Shown: in pieces, positions 32,324-44,784 of the stretch | Numbering within the stretch: position 1 is the stretch's first letter | Layout: each line of letters starts with the position of its first letter | Position numbers and translations under genes: made by a program | The notes under the pieces: generated by a model | Told to the model about the DNA's origin: nothing | Databases searched by the model: none | Seen by the model: the letters and a program-made list of their open reading frames with translations, nothing else | Assembly: GCA_030062745.1 (NCBI GenBank) | Contig: CP099844.1 | Location: forward strand, 3,935,481 to 3,999,480 | DNA: 64,000 bases | Reading direction: 5' to 3' | From: Capitulum mitella | Taxonomy: Eukaryota; Arthropoda; Thecostraca; Pollicipedomorpha; Pollicipedidae

Positions 32324-34650
32324 ACTGACAACAGCCCGATAATGCCAGCTGCCACTGCCGCCGCCAGATCGGGTTTTACGTGGGCGATTTTCTCATGTCG
32401 ACACGATTCACACAATCTGCGTCTGGCATTTGGTTTACGACAGCCTGTTACCGATCGAGTGGTTGCAGGTGGCTTCAGGCCAAGGAAACGAATCAGTAGT
32501 TCTTGGGAAGTTCTGAACGCAGTCGCAAGTCCAGAAAGGAATCATCCAGGACTGGACATCCTGGGGTCACGCCCCGCAGGACGTGTCCCGGCAATCATTT
32601 GGAAGACAGAGGAGGGCACAATGGGAGTACACATCAAAGCCAGAAGTGCCTATTTTGCAACGAAGCGCAGCGTCCTTACCACGGTATCGGTCTCTTTGAT
32701 TAATCTGTGTGTTTGATCCATTTGGAATCGTAGCCCCGTTTACACTGCAGGCGAAACTCTGTGCAAGAGCTCTGGAAGGACCAGACACAGTGTGACACTA
32801 TTGAACAGACCACAGTGGGACGCCTAACAAAACTGGCAACCTGAGCTCCATCCTCTGCGACAGCTGCGCATCCCTCGCAGTCATTGCCAGGGACGAGGAG
32901 AGCTGCGCAGAAGGGAGCTACATGTATTCTACGACGCATCGAGCAGGCGTTCGTGTCGGTGGCGTCCTTGAGACAAACACACGTCTGGAACGGTCAGCTG
33001 CTCATTCGTGATGAGGAGATCGAAGACGGCACATCTCAAGAGATCGGCCTCAGTCAGCTTGGAGTTGCAGGCTGCCGTGCTGGCGGCGAATCCCGGAGGA
33101 GCAGTTCGTCAGAGATGGCATATGAACTAGGCGGCACTCACTTCTGGATCGATAGTGAAGCCGCCCTTCAATACATTCACGTCGAAAGTCGTCGGTTGCA
33201 TCGGCTCTATCGGAATCAACGCAGCGGCAACACGTGGCAGCTGCTTCCAATCATGCTGATGGACTGTTTCAGAGGCCTCCCATTATCTGCCCTTTCGCCA
33301 GATAGTCGTTGGCCTAAGGGACCTGATTTTCTGTGGGGTCGAAACACGTCATGGCCAGCCTCCATGAACGCTCAGCCACTTCTGTCTGAGGATCCAGAGG
33401 TCAAGATGGTGGCAAAATTGGCCTTCACGGACATGGAACCGACGTGGCCAGGTCCGGCTTAGTGTTCCTCGTGAAACCGGTGCAAACCTGTCGTGGTGTG
33501 GACTCAACGTTTTGAGTGCAACTTTGCTGCCAGGCATTGTACCGAGAGAAGAACCTGACGAGGAAGTGGTCCACTGGCCACTTGGGAGCCTAAGCGAGCG
33601 GAGAAACAGATACGACTTTAAGCCCAGGCGGTAGTTCGCCCGGAAGAGATTGCTGCTCTTACGCAAGGGAATCCCGCTCAGACGGTGGGCGGACGACTTG
33701 AAAAAGCGGTCTGTCTGCGTCAACCCAACGTCCCGAAATACTGTCTCGACATCACGACGTGATCAGGCTCATCACAGCAGCGCACGATTCCCAGCTGCTC
33801 CATGCGGGTGTGGAACACGCCCTCACTGGACCGCGACGGACATTTAGACTGCCAAAGGCAAGAGCGACGATCAGTGCGGTGCTGCACCGACGTGTTACCT
33901 GCAAGAAAAGGCTTTGAAAGCCGATGGCCTGTTGATGGCTCTTCGTCGCTCCATATCCCGCCGAGGGACGCGTGCTCGCATCTGGTGAAGCAGAGCTTCG
34001 TCAAGCACTGAACACCTGGAGTCAGGAGCACATAGCTGATGATTTCACCCAGAGAGAGATCGAATGGCACTGCAGTCCGCCTGCTACATGCCACATGGGT
34101 AGAGTTTGGGAGCGTCTCATATCCTCTACAAACTGAGCACTAAGAGTGGTTCTGGGACAGCAGTATGTGACATATGAGGTATTGCACACGGTCATAACAG
34201 AAGCTGAGGTCATACTGAACAGTCTCCCGCTGACCCACGTGAGCTCGAGTAACGACAGCCCAGGAGCCCGCACGCCAGACCATCTGTTGCTAGGACTTGC
34301 CGAGCCAGTTTCGTCGCCGGAAGTGTTCTGTGAAGATCTGATCAGTAGGTGGCGCTAGCGCCACGCGCAAATCACTGCAGAAAAAGTCGCAGGCGTTGGA
34401 GATAGGAGTATTTGCCGACGCTAATCCCCAGAGGTAAATGGCAAACCGAAAGTAGAAACCTCAGCGTGAGCGACGTACTTATTGTAATGTAGGCTCACAC
34501 ACTGCGAGGCCGACGACCCTTAGCGAAAGTGGTTGAGGTGTCCATGACTTGGATGTCCGTCCGTGACAAAGCCCTGTGTGCAGGGAGAGGCAGGCCTCCG
34601 GTATTAATGCATGCTTATCTGTCGAATGTGATGCAATGTATATCTGCAAC

Positions 34651-35218
34651 GAGAAGAGGCCCTGTTTCACGCCCTGGCACGGGGAAGGGTGTCGCCGCCA
34701 GCGAGAAGAGGCCCTGTTTCACGCCCTGGCACGGGGAAGGGTGTCGCCGCCAGCGAGAAGAGGCCCTGTTTCACGCCCTGGCACGGGGAAGGGTGTCGCC
34801 GCCAGCGAGAAGAGGCCCTGTTTCACGCCCTGGCACGGGGAAGGGTGTCGCCGCCAGCGAGAAGAGGCCCTGTTTCACGCCCTGGCACGGGGAAGGGTGT
34901 CGCCGCCAGCGAGAAGAGGCCCTGTTTCACGCCCTGGCACGGGGAAGGGTGTCGCCGCCAGCGAGAAGAGGCCCTGTTTCACGCCCTGGCACGGGGAAGG
35001 GTGTCGCCGCTAGCGAGAAGAGGCCCTGTTCCACGCCCTGGCACGGGGAAGGGTGTCGCCGCCAGCGAGAAGAGGCCCTGTTCCACGCCTTGGCACGGGG
35101 AAGGGTGTCGCCGCCAGCGAGAAGAGGCCCTGTTCCACGCCCTGGCACGGGGAAGGGTGTCGCCGCCAGCGAGAAGAGGCCCTGTTTCACGCCCTGGCAC
35201 GGGGAAGGGTGTCGCCGC
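34651..35218 (+). repeat. 52-bp minisatellite, 11 units, nearly perfect
   Basis: Units start at 34,651 and every 52 bases after that, to 35,171; the last is cut at 48 bases. The unit begins GAGAAGAGGCCCTG and contains CACGGGGAAGGGTGTCGCC. Units 8, 9 and 10 share a T-to-C change, unit 9 has one more change, and unit 7 has one near its end. I count five differing bases in the array. Because 52 is not a multiple of three and no unit carries a stop in any forward frame, very long but meaningless frames run through it. It lies between the integrase remains and the 3' LTR. Confidence 0.95.
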
Positions 35219-35265
35219 TCGGCGGAACACCATCAAATTTGATTTCACGCTGCTCCAAGTGAATC

Positions 35266-35435
35266 TGTGACATATCTGTGTATCACGTGTCAGTTAACTG
35301 CCTGTCGGTCGGCTCTGAATTCTCGTAGCTTGTGAATTTACAACAGTTCTTGGTAACTCGCTAGTTTTTATTGTCTCGTAATAGATCAATAGACATGTGG
35401 TTTAATTTGCTTAGTTTCTTAATCGCAATGTCCAG
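35266..35435 (+). repeat. 3' LTR of the BEL/Pao fossil
   Basis: It starts TGTGACATATCTGTGTAT and ends near AGTTTCTTAATCGCAATG, parallel to the 5' LTR, with many differences and small gaps between the two. Confidence 0.6.
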
Positions 35436-37340
35436 TCGACGAGACGCCGACAGGATCTGCCCACCCAGTGTGTTTCCTTGCGTTCCGTGCGTGACCCAGG
35501 TAACTGCGTGACAGTCCAGTTGTCTTTATTGTTTTTATCTACTTTTTCCTACCTTTTGTACCTATGGCTTCTTTGACGATGTCGTAATAACACCAAATTG
35601 TACTGGAACAGATATTTGCCATAAATACTTCTAGTTCGCCCGATTTTTTTAGAGACAGGCATTAATAGATGGCATGTAAACTGGTGGCAAAACATATGGC
35701 ATGGAGCGAAATTTACATTGCATTAAGGAGACACACAGTTATGCCAAATTCCATCATCTCATCCTGCCAACGGTTTGGTTCCTACCAAGGTGGTAGCCTA
35801 AGTCTACCTCTGCACGTTTCCAGACAGTCGCATTTACTTTAACCATGGAGATGTCGACACTTAAGTGACGCGTTAGACACGTAGACACGCAGGCTGGTTT
35901 CCTTTCCCGAAGACTGCGATAAACATGGCTTGTATCTATGGAATGTCGAAGAGGTGCCTGTTTCAGCAACTGGGGAAATGAAAGCATCTTAAGGATTTTA
36001 TTCTAGCGGAGGTCATAATGTTACTGTCAGGTGCAAAACCAGGATTCCGGAAAACTGGCGCCGATTGGAAAACATGCACGAAAAAGGAAGCAGTAGGGCC
36101 CAAGTCTCCCATTTTTCGCCCGACCGTGGCTTGTTCCTTTTGTTGAAATCATTTCTACTCATGTAGAACTATTCCTTTCTCGGTATTCCGTTTCAAGACA
36201 ATTCCGTTTTCCAACTTCAGAAACGGACGACGTCACTGATAACCATACGCAGTTAATCAAAGGCGGTGGGCGCCCTCAGCCGGCGGAGATGCCAGCCTGC
36301 GCTGACCCTGATTGGATCTAGGTCACGACTGACCCGACGGGTGGCCTAACGGACCCAGGGCCGTTTTCCATCTGGGCGTCGGTGGCGTGCTGATTGGTGA
36401 AACCGTCCCTGCATCACGCAAGCATAAGAGCGATACTCGGCTGCTGTTGGTATGTCTTGTGCGTGCCGCCGGTCACCTGAACCAGGCTTTTCCTGACGTG
36501 TTTCGTCACTGCAGTCTGCGTCAAAATCACGTCCGGAGGTGAAGAAAGCAAAACGAAAAAAAATTAAACAGCAAGTTAAATATTTTACCTCTTCATGCGG
36601 AAATCGACCATGAAAATGGAAGAAGTTGTACACACACTTTACAGTTATAAACGGTAAAAGACGCGCCACAAATACAAAAAATAAGCAATTACAGCGCTCA
36701 AGCGTTCTTAAAGCAGACGTCAAAAAGTGTGAGGGGGAGTTTCGTCTCTTCACCCTCATTCCAGCCAGAGCGTGTTGATTCCATGAAACAGCGTTGTCAT
36801 TCGAATGGCACAGCGTCGTCAAATTTTCGGAACTCCTTGATGCAACAGTTGTGCACATTTTGGTTTAACACAGGAGAAATTATCTAAGGGCATGTGGAAA
36901 CGGCACAACAAAGATGACGACATTTTACGACTTCGCTAGATTTTTCATTTGCTTCATTTCTGTCGACGACACACTACCGCGGCGTGGTCGTCAGTGTGCG
37001 GTATGTGTTCTTATACCACGCGTGATCAATGTCGACCATCGATGACTTCACATAATACACACACAACACACAAGGCTGTCATGAGTCACAGTTGTATGCA
37101 TGCTTCTTTTCAGATGGCGTGTCAGTTTACGCATAGTGCAATATCGACACCATCCAGCTGATCGTTAAACACAACGGGAATGCGATATCCCGCAGGCTGA
37201 CATGTACATTTTCAGTCGACACATCGGAACACAGATATATCGCGCTCGGTTCAGAAAACCAAGCTGTGCTCTGACGTACCATACCAAATAAACCTCCAAT
37301 CCTTTTCCTCCTATATTCTAACGAGCTGCTAGCTCTAGCC
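35436..37340. other. Stretch without a recognisable gene
   Basis: A minus-strand frame of 170 codons (36,346-36,858) shows no domain and is not called. No repeat family was recognised. Confidence 0.5.
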
Positions 37341-37344
37341 GGAA

Positions 37345-37650
37345 ATAAATTGAAGCGTTTGCTGACTATACAAAGCAATGCAGATCCAACCGTTTTGCTC
37401 AAGATGTGATATGTCTCCAGCAGAATCTGGACGTCGTCTTTGATTGGTCCGATCAATAGCTTTCGAAATTCAACACCAGCAAATCTAAAGTAATGTAATC
37501 TCGCGCAAAACGAAAATGTAGATTACGGAATGTTTGCTGAAGCCGCTCACACTGCTTACGACGATGAAACCAGTCAACGAAGAGACTTATGGGCTTCAGT
37601 CATCGCCTTGATGAAACCAGCCAACCACCGCTTGAAAGCTGAAACGTAGG
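37345..37650 (+). mobile_element. LINE reverse transcriptase fragment
   Basis: FADYTK, a decayed FADDTK catalytic block, is followed by CLQQNLDVVFDWSDQ, then LSKFNTSKSKVM, all in one frame. Then, after a frame change, comes a DLWAS....LKPANH-like segment (DLGV..LKP in the family). The order and spacing match the palm-to-thumb part of jockey/CR1/L2-type LINE RTs. The second catalytic aspartate is Tyr and stops interrupt it, so it is inactive. Confidence 0.7.
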
Positions 37651-40600
37651 CTGAACTTAAGAACTGCAGAGTTTTGCCGCCTTCGCGGTCAACAACTTTA
37701 CGCCAGTATAAACCGCTCACATCCGGCCTCATTGCGAACCTCTGTTGCCTGGGACATTGGTGGTGAAAGTTTCGGATTCAAGGGGCGCGGAAGTGCAGGA
37801 CAGATATGTCATTTTATGTTCAGCGCCATAGGCGTGATGATAAATACCATGCTGAGGCCAGGGGAGGGCGGCAATGCAGCAGCTGAATGGTTTTGTCGCC
37901 AGTAACCCAGGAAGATGCAGTTCATGGATCATCTGAGCTCTGATTTTGAAGTAAGGATGCTTGCGATAACCTTTTGCAATGTCAGAGGCTTGCGTAAGCT
38001 GAGAGCTGCCTGAAGGTCGGTCCAGAAACGTCCAGGTTTGACGTCTCGCCGAAAAAAGTTCGGCATTTGGCGCTACAGTGATCCCGATATCATTTCCTTG
38101 CATACCATACAAGTCAAATAATCGATTTCTGGGAAGGATGCAAGAACTTTTTGCCGCTAGAGCCTTCAAAACTGGTATTCTTCAGTTGTCCGATACATCT
38201 CCTGTAATATCTCTGTCCACTTCATGTCCTCCGTAACGTGGTATTAATTAAACTATTTTCCCGCCGCCCTTTTCGGTCAGTTGATCGCAGCTCAGCTGCA
38301 CACGTAACTTCTCTAAACAGGATTTTCTGGCTTTCTTATTTCCTACGGAGTTTCGTCTACGCCTGATGTTTTGCGGTGGGCCATCTGTCACTGGTAGTAA
38401 CGCGTCTCCAGTTCCGTGGGATAGACTGCACAAGGCAATGCCACCATGAGAAACTGCCGAATCCGTATTGTGTCGCAGTTCGAGAGCAGTACTCGTCACC
38501 TTTCGAGTGACAGGCCTGAAAGCTGAAGGCGGACATCATGCAGCTTATCGCTGCTGAAACTGAAGAAGACGGGCGAGAAAGATTAGAAACGTCTTTCGGC
38601 ACTCGCAAAAAAATGCAAAACAGCTTCATCCAACAGGGGCGATCGGCGGCTGGGCCCGGAGTCTTCTCGCGGGCGGGGGATATACGAAGTGAACTAACTG
38701 CGAAGCTGGTGGGTGTGCAGGACGATACACTATTCAGTACGGCATACGCTGTCTGTCATTGCCGTCATCATACTCACAACGAATACGCTGGAGTTATTTT
38801 ATTAGTGTTGGTGGCACGAGAGCAGACCGGGGGGGGGGGGGCTATGAGGATCCTCCCAAATATACTGAGATTTTAGCATAAGGGCTGTGACAATGACTGT
38901 AAGGGAACAGTCTGATATCCTATACGGACCCCCGCCCCAATAATGTCCGGAAATCTCTAGCCATGTTTTGTGGAAAACATTACCATTGGATTAAATCAAC
39001 TTCCATTGGAAATAAAGGATCCCAGACTGCAGTCGTTAACGGAACCGGAAGCCTCGAAGCACACTGACGACTAAAGAAAAATGTTTTGAGAACGAGACGA
39101 CGTCAAGATCTAACGCCACCGCGAAAAAGCATTTTGGACTTTGGTTATAAGGCTAAGCCGCCTGTTGTCTTCAAAGCAGTCGATTCCGCGGATGACAAAG
39201 GCGCGGAATTTTTCTGTGTTGCATGCTTGAATTTTTGGCTCGCCTTGGCTCAGATTTCACCGCTAGGTGGTGGTGCGGCGCTTACGGCTGGCAGATGATT
39301 CTGGTTCATCTGACAAATTATGACGCAAAAATGCTCCGAAACTTATTGAGAATGGCTGTAGGGGAAGTTGCCCAATGGGCGCCGCTCTGCCTAACTGCGC
39401 CACCCTCCATTATCTCCTAATTGATACAGATGACTGGCAGATAAAGGATATTTTCTGAGAGAGACAATGTGGCTGAAGATTCGATCCCTCCCTCTTCCTC
39501 TCCGTCAGCGGCACGGACGTATGGTGGGTCCATGAAGTTTCAGTGCAAGTTTGAAGTAATTTCCTGCCTTGTGTTACCCATGAATAACTGTGCTAACAAT
39601 ATCGTGAAGCAAAATTGTTCCGATGCAGTTCCTCCGTTACAGAATTGCGCTTCCCATTTCACCAGAATAGAGACGATGCGTTCGCGTGTTTTTTTATCCG
39701 CGCCTAGTTTTGTTGTGATAGTGCCATTGCCCTTTTTGCGCCACCATTGGCCGGGCCTTATTGCGCCAGTAGTACAATCGGAGCAGGACTGGCTAACGGT
39801 GTGCTGATGGTTGCTCCAGTGTTTCGCAGGTTTCCGGGACCCATTTAAAGCGATGATCACGGGGAGGGAATTCGTCTGCAGAGGGTACGTTGAGAATGAG
39901 GCAGAGATGTCGCCAGAGCCTCCTTGGAAGAGCTGCATCCAAGCCCTCTCCCCCTCCCCCGTCGCGGAGCCCGTTCAGCCCCTGCTATCCACTGGTCGTG
40001 GAAACTAATGTAAAACGCCATTTTTTCTTACTCACCATGTAATCAGCGCCCCAAGTTTCGCAGGCAGCCCCCAGGCCGAGAATCCTGGCGGCATCCTAGG
40101 AAGGAGGACCTCTTAACAATCTTGCGGATAACCGTGTCTCATATTTTAGCCAATTCATTTAGAGGAGGTGGTTCGCCGCTGACCGCACTCACTGTGCCCT
40201 GAGGAGCCAGCTGGGCTCGCTGTGCCCTTCTCCATAGGAGGATTTATCTGCCACTGCAAGAACTAGGTCCCTAACTGACACGCCAAAATGGACCCTGAAT
40301 GGGGAGAATGCATTCTTTTTATACCCCAAAGTCCTTTTGATTTCGTTTACCTTACATCGACACTTAGGAAATGGAAGACTATTGTGTTTTTTTATTCAGG
40401 AGGGAAACATTCTAGGATCACAAAAGAGGTATGGACCCCAAACCCATTAGATGCACCTATTTAGCTACTTCCATGGGGCTGCCCAGCATCTTGCCGGGAT
40501 CTGAGCACCTCTCCCGACCTGTCTGCAAGCACTGACAAAAAGAGTAAAAGTGACATTGTTTATAATGTGCCAGATAGTGGTTCGTTACACCTTTTGCCGC

Positions 40601-40915
40601 CGCAAAGTACTCGGAACTCCGTATCACTTCTAAGATGGCGCGATAAGGCACATCATGTGACGCAAATATGGCAGGGTTGCCCTAATTGCGTCTTTTGCAG
40701 CGTCTTGCTGGAAACTGATTAACAAGTATAGGCAGAGACCAAAGTTTTAAAACACCATATATTATGGTGATCAAAAGACCAGAAAAGGTACATGAGACAG
40801 AAATGAGACAGTTCCTCACCTATCAGTCATAGTGACCATTTTTCGAAAAGGAGGCGCAAAATGGGCAGTTTCCTCTATAAAGATGCTGAAATGGTAGTAG
40901 GTCTTGGCACTCACC
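37651..40915. other. Long stretch without a recognisable gene
   Basis: A 13-G run near 38.83 kb and scattered short frames on both strands are present. None resembles a known family. Confidence 0.5.
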
Positions 40916-40919
40916 GGCA

Positions 40920-40941
40920 TTATATATATATATATATATAT
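40920..40941. repeat. (TA)n microsatellite
   Basis: Eleven TA units, followed by TA-rich degenerate sequence to about 40,975. Confidence 0.9.
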
Positions 40942-41100
40942 CTTGTATCTATATATGTTGCATCTATTTATATGCAAGTTTGATTAAATATGACAGCAAA
41001 GTTAGTTGTTATTCATTTCTTCCTTAAGCTTTCTGTTCTTCGTTCAAGCTTGCCCTCTTTTTCCTCCAGGTAAAAAAAACAGTCCTCCAATATCATGCAA

Positions 41101-41132
41101 CGTTTCGCTCATTTTCTATGAACATCATCAGG
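41101..41132 (-). other. CTGATGA...GAAACG motif (hammerhead-core-like)
   Basis: On the minus strand, CTGATGA is followed by GTTCAT, a loop and ATGAGC, which can pair over six positions if G-U is allowed, then GAAACG. CUGAUGA, a stem, then GAAA is the conserved core of hammerhead ribozymes, which are known from Penelope-like elements. I could not find matching outer stems I and III, so a full ribozyme is not shown. Confidence 0.3.
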
Positions 41133-42180
41133 CAAACATTCAACACATTACACGTATATATGACATATCTAGCTAACAACGTGACTGAAATATCATTAAT
41201 ACGAGGCATTACTGGGTAAGGGTCGTTTTCTTATCGCGATTGTTGGTTTCTAATGAAATGACACGAAATTAACTGAACGGTGTTTCGGCAAACTATATGA
41301 AAACGTATGCTTCCTAAAACTGCGGGCACTTCCGGTGACTACGTAGAAAAACATAACGTTACAAATCTGAACAGCGTCTGAGACCCTGGCTCCAATCGGG
41401 GTCCATCAGACAGAGAGGATACACTGGGCGTTCACTTGCCTGTTACCTGCCTGTTAATAAGAGGATCGTAAACTCTGATCTATACAGCTTCCGGTATTTG
41501 CAATAACGCGCTGCAACTCTCATGACGGGGTACAACGGCAAGATCACGCATGACGAGAAACAGACCCAGTTCCTGTTGCAAATCGTTGCTGAGCATCGCT
41601 CGCGATTTCCTGGTTCAACAAAGATGACCCTGACTCGAACTAAGAAGGCGTACGGGTCTGTTCGGCCTGTAGAACAAACTGGTTTTATGCTTTTCTTGTT
41701 GAACGCAACAAAAGGCTGGGATCGAAACAGTCTTTTTTGAAAAATTCAGGTCTGATGAAGACCACCCTATTGCTAATCGATTCTGAGTACCAATTGGAGG
41801 ACTGCACAGGTGAAATCTTTGGCCCTGACTTTTCAAGACCTGTACGAAGTGATTTCATGAAGCATTCGAAAGTACCAATTTCTGACAAGTGGTCGTTTTC
41901 GACCGCCCGCTGGCCACCGCCTAGTGTTAATTACGGCGAACTACGCCGCTCGGCGCCAAATGACCTTGAAGTAGGTGCGCCCCTAAGCCTCCCCCTACAC
42001 TGCTCGGTCTACGGAGACTGCAACGCGGGCGTCGGTAAACGCAACTTAACCCGCCCGCGACTGGGGGGGCAGTTGACCGCCCCCCCCTAGGGTTTTTCTG
42101 GGACTGCGAGAGAACGAACACAGAGCCATGAAACTTTGTGTAACTTTTCATGATCACTTGTACACCTTGTGTCAAAGTTT
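41133..42180. other. Unassigned intergenic segment
   Basis: A 72-codon frame at 41,522-41,740 and a 117-codon frame after it have no recognised domain. Confidence 0.45.
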
Positions 42181-42516
42181 TGACCTCAGGTCAGGTCAGG
42201 TGCCTGACGTAGGTCAGGTCAAACGGACCTCTGTCCAAAAAAGTTTAGCGCCAATTAACTTTTTCGCAAGACAAAATATCGCAATAATACTTTCAGGGAT
42301 TAGTGATCTTGATAGATGCAACAAATATGCTATCTCAGATTTTTCGGAATTCTCCGCGTCATTGACCTAAGGTCAAGCCCATTTTTAAAGACATGCCGTT
42401 GTTTTTCCGGAAATTGGCGGAATTTTTCATACCATTTTTAGTGTGGAGTGAAGCAGACATCTAGTTACCGTCATTGGGCAAAGTACCAACGACTTCCAGC
42501 CATTGACCTGAGGTCA
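42181..42516. promoter_or_regulatory. Three TGACCTNAGGTCA palindromes
   Basis: Perfect copies lie at 42,181-42,193, 42,363-42,375 and 42,504-42,516, each an everted AGGTCA pair with a one-base spacer. Extra AGGTCA-type half-sites lie right of the first. This density is far above chance for a 13-base palindrome. It may be receptor-type binding sites or a repeat-internal motif. Confidence 0.5.
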
Positions 42517-44062
42517 GGTCGCGAATTACTGTTGTGGGCCAAAATGCACCGCCGTCAAAATCAGCGATGAATTACTCAGAATGGATAGAAAATGGCAGAA
42601 CTGGCTTGTACAGACGTAAGTAACACCAAGAACCTCAAAAAGTTCGAAAAAATTGCATATTTTGGAAATGAACAGGCTCTCGTGAATAAAGTTCCGCCAG
42701 TTGTGTAGATTGGTAACCAATGAATTTTTCCAAAATTTAAGCATGAGAAACCACCGCAAGAACCACTAAGATCAATAAAAGTTACATGGATAGGCTTATG
42801 TCGCGAAAATAAACGAACGCTAAAATTATTTCCCGTTAATTTCTTCCTGTTTACAGTTGCGGCGCCCGCCAACAGCCGGCGCGAAAACTACCATGTCTTT
42901 AACTCAACGTTTCGGCATGTATGTATTGAAGAAATCTGAGAAATTAGATGTGTATCGGCATCTGCGGACCTTTACTTGTGCGCTGGTGCCTTTACCTATG
43001 CGTTATTAATCACGGCCCTTGAGATTCAGCCTGTTTCTCGGTCTCATGCAGTTGGCTATGGGAAAACATAAATGTGACGTTAATTGCTTATATGTTATCT
43101 AAAACTAAAAATGAGACCAGTTTCGAGCTCTGTTTGTCCCAAGTTTTCCAACGGTGTGCTTATTTTTATCGTGCGACCAAACGTTCGTGAGTTAGAGGGC
43201 GGCGACCAACCCCCCCCCCCCCTTGTCCCCAGTGGGGCGTGATCGTCGCCGACCGACGGTCGTGCGCGGGTTGATAGACATGCTGTGCGCATTCCCTAAA
43301 CGAAGAGATTAACCCCAAGCATTTCGTAGCTTGACTAAAATTATTTTTCTGGTGTATCTGTCAATGAATAGTATAATTTCCCTTAAGCCATGGCTTTGTT
43401 TTGAAATAGGGCTTACAGTACAACTCATAAATCTTTGTTACGATATAACTCAAACATATATGAGTTACAGTGTAACTCATATATGCTTCTGAAATATGAT
43501 ATCCCATCTTCAGAATAATTTACTTCACAGAGAAGTACAGTGTTTCTTTTTTGGAGTTCACAATTGATCATCGTATGTTAACACGCACACTGGAAGGGAA
43601 CACTTTTGTTTTGCCCCCCTCCCCTCCACCTGTTTTTTCCAGAAAATTTTAATGACGGAACGGAGCTGGCCACTACTACTTTGTGACTTTTACGGCAATT
43701 CTATAACTCGTCGACTGACGCGAAGAAGTCGACAATCGGCCGGGAATTTTTAAAGTCTAAACATTTGAAATCAACCAATCACAACGAAAATATCCATCGT
43801 CACAGACAATTGGGAACTTTGCGAGAGAACATACGTTCTACGTAAGAATACCGCTTGAACATTATCAGTCAAGTTCATTAGGGAATAACTGAGGATTGTG
43901 AACGTACAAAGAGAAAAGCCAAGGTCAGTGAAGGTCGAGGTTATCAAAGGTCAGAGTCAGCCAACTTGTGACCTGATCCGGATTTCCTTTGCAGCATGTC
44001 AATTTGTATGAAACATGTATTCAAAGGACCTAACAAAAAAAGGCGTTTCCGCATATTGTTAC

Positions 44063-44065
<3 letters not shown>
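42517..44065. other. Stretch without a recognisable gene
   Basis: It includes a 31-base palindrome at 43,455-43,485 (separate entry), a 14-C run near 43.21 kb, and AGGTCA-rich sequence near 43.92 kb. Confidence 0.45.
43455..43485. repeat. Perfect 31-base palindrome
   Basis: CATATATGAGTTACA, one central G, then TGTAACTCATATATG. The arms of 15 bases pair without mismatch. The related phrase AGTACAACTCATA occurs just upstream. Confidence 0.85.

Positions 44066-44102
<37 letters not shown>
44066..44102. repeat. (TA)n microsatellite
   Basis: About 18 TA units. Confidence 0.9.
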
Positions 44103-44105
<3 letters not shown>

Positions 44106-44784
44106 CTTCTTTTTTATTCATGCATATATATCCTGTTAACAGATTCAACATTGAAATCATGTAATTGGGTTCATTATCATGAAATAACTTTAGTCCAAAC
44201 AGCTGACGTTGAAACTACCTTGAGTCATAAACTCCACCCAAGGTCACTGGTCTCCCTTCAGTTCATTTGACTTTGCTTATATAAGTAAACGCTTAAAGTG
44301 ATGAAATGTACCGATGTTGGCTATCTCCAGTGAAAGTGCGCTAAATGATGCACTTAGCCCCTTGTTTACCCTCAAGCTACACCACTATCCCGTGCTGCTC
44401 GAAATCTGATCCGCAAAGACAAAACAAAAATTACGTCATAGGTCAATGACATGGCATGATCTCGGCCCTAAATCTTCACTCCAGACGCGAAATGAATGGG
44501 AATTATGGTATTCCACGTTTTAACGCTCTAACACGCGCCCTTTTCCTTTTCGTCCGAAAAGCTGTACGGAAGGGCCCGTGCGTGCCAAGAAAGTGTCAAA
44601 GGTTGACCTTTTCGACCTCACTTGACCTTAAAGATATTAACCTAGGGTCATAAAAATGCACACAATGTCACTCCTCGTGACCCTATCCTGTCCTTAAAAC
44701 TTCGTGTCTCTAGCCTTTTCTTTTTCTGAGATGGGAGGGGGAACAGAAGTGCCCCCATTCCAGTGCGCGTTAGCTCCGAACAGG
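44103..44784. other. Unassigned segment
   Basis: No gene is seen; several GACCT/AGGTC motifs occur around 44.21-44.26 and 44.60-44.65 kb. Confidence 0.4.

Larger units (their letters stand above)
28884..35435 (+). mobile_element. BEL/Pao LTR retrotransposon, broken fossil
   Basis: The order of parts is LTR, gag, protease, reverse transcriptase, RNase H, integrase, LTR. Gag is marked near 29.63-29.80 kb by SDAEKLAH and a zinc-knuckle-like region near 30.65-30.85 kb. Protease is marked by VPVRVCGS near 30.93 kb. The RT region runs about 31.4-32.7 kb, with SQEDRLN, IVFDAAASFKG and SLNDQLLTGPDL. RNase H spans about 32.9-33.3 kb, with HFWIDSEAALQYIH. Integrase spans about 33.75-34.35 kb, with ARATISAVLHRR and EVILNSLPLTHVSS. 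These are BEL/Pao signatures. The element is broken many times (well over ten) and part of the integrase is missing. Its LTRs are only about 70% alike by eye, so it is old. Two small DNA elements and a LINE piece have inserted into it. Confidence 0.85.

Noticed and set aside
34651-35218. Regular repeats as a possible CRISPR array
   Set aside because: Units are contiguous with no unique spacers, in a eukaryotic setting.
34529-35242. Open frame of 237 codons
   Set aside because: It is generated by the 52-bp tandem array, whose unit has no stop in any forward frame; no domain is present.
36346-36858. 170-codon minus-strand frame
   Set aside because: No family resemblance or repeat relation; not supported.
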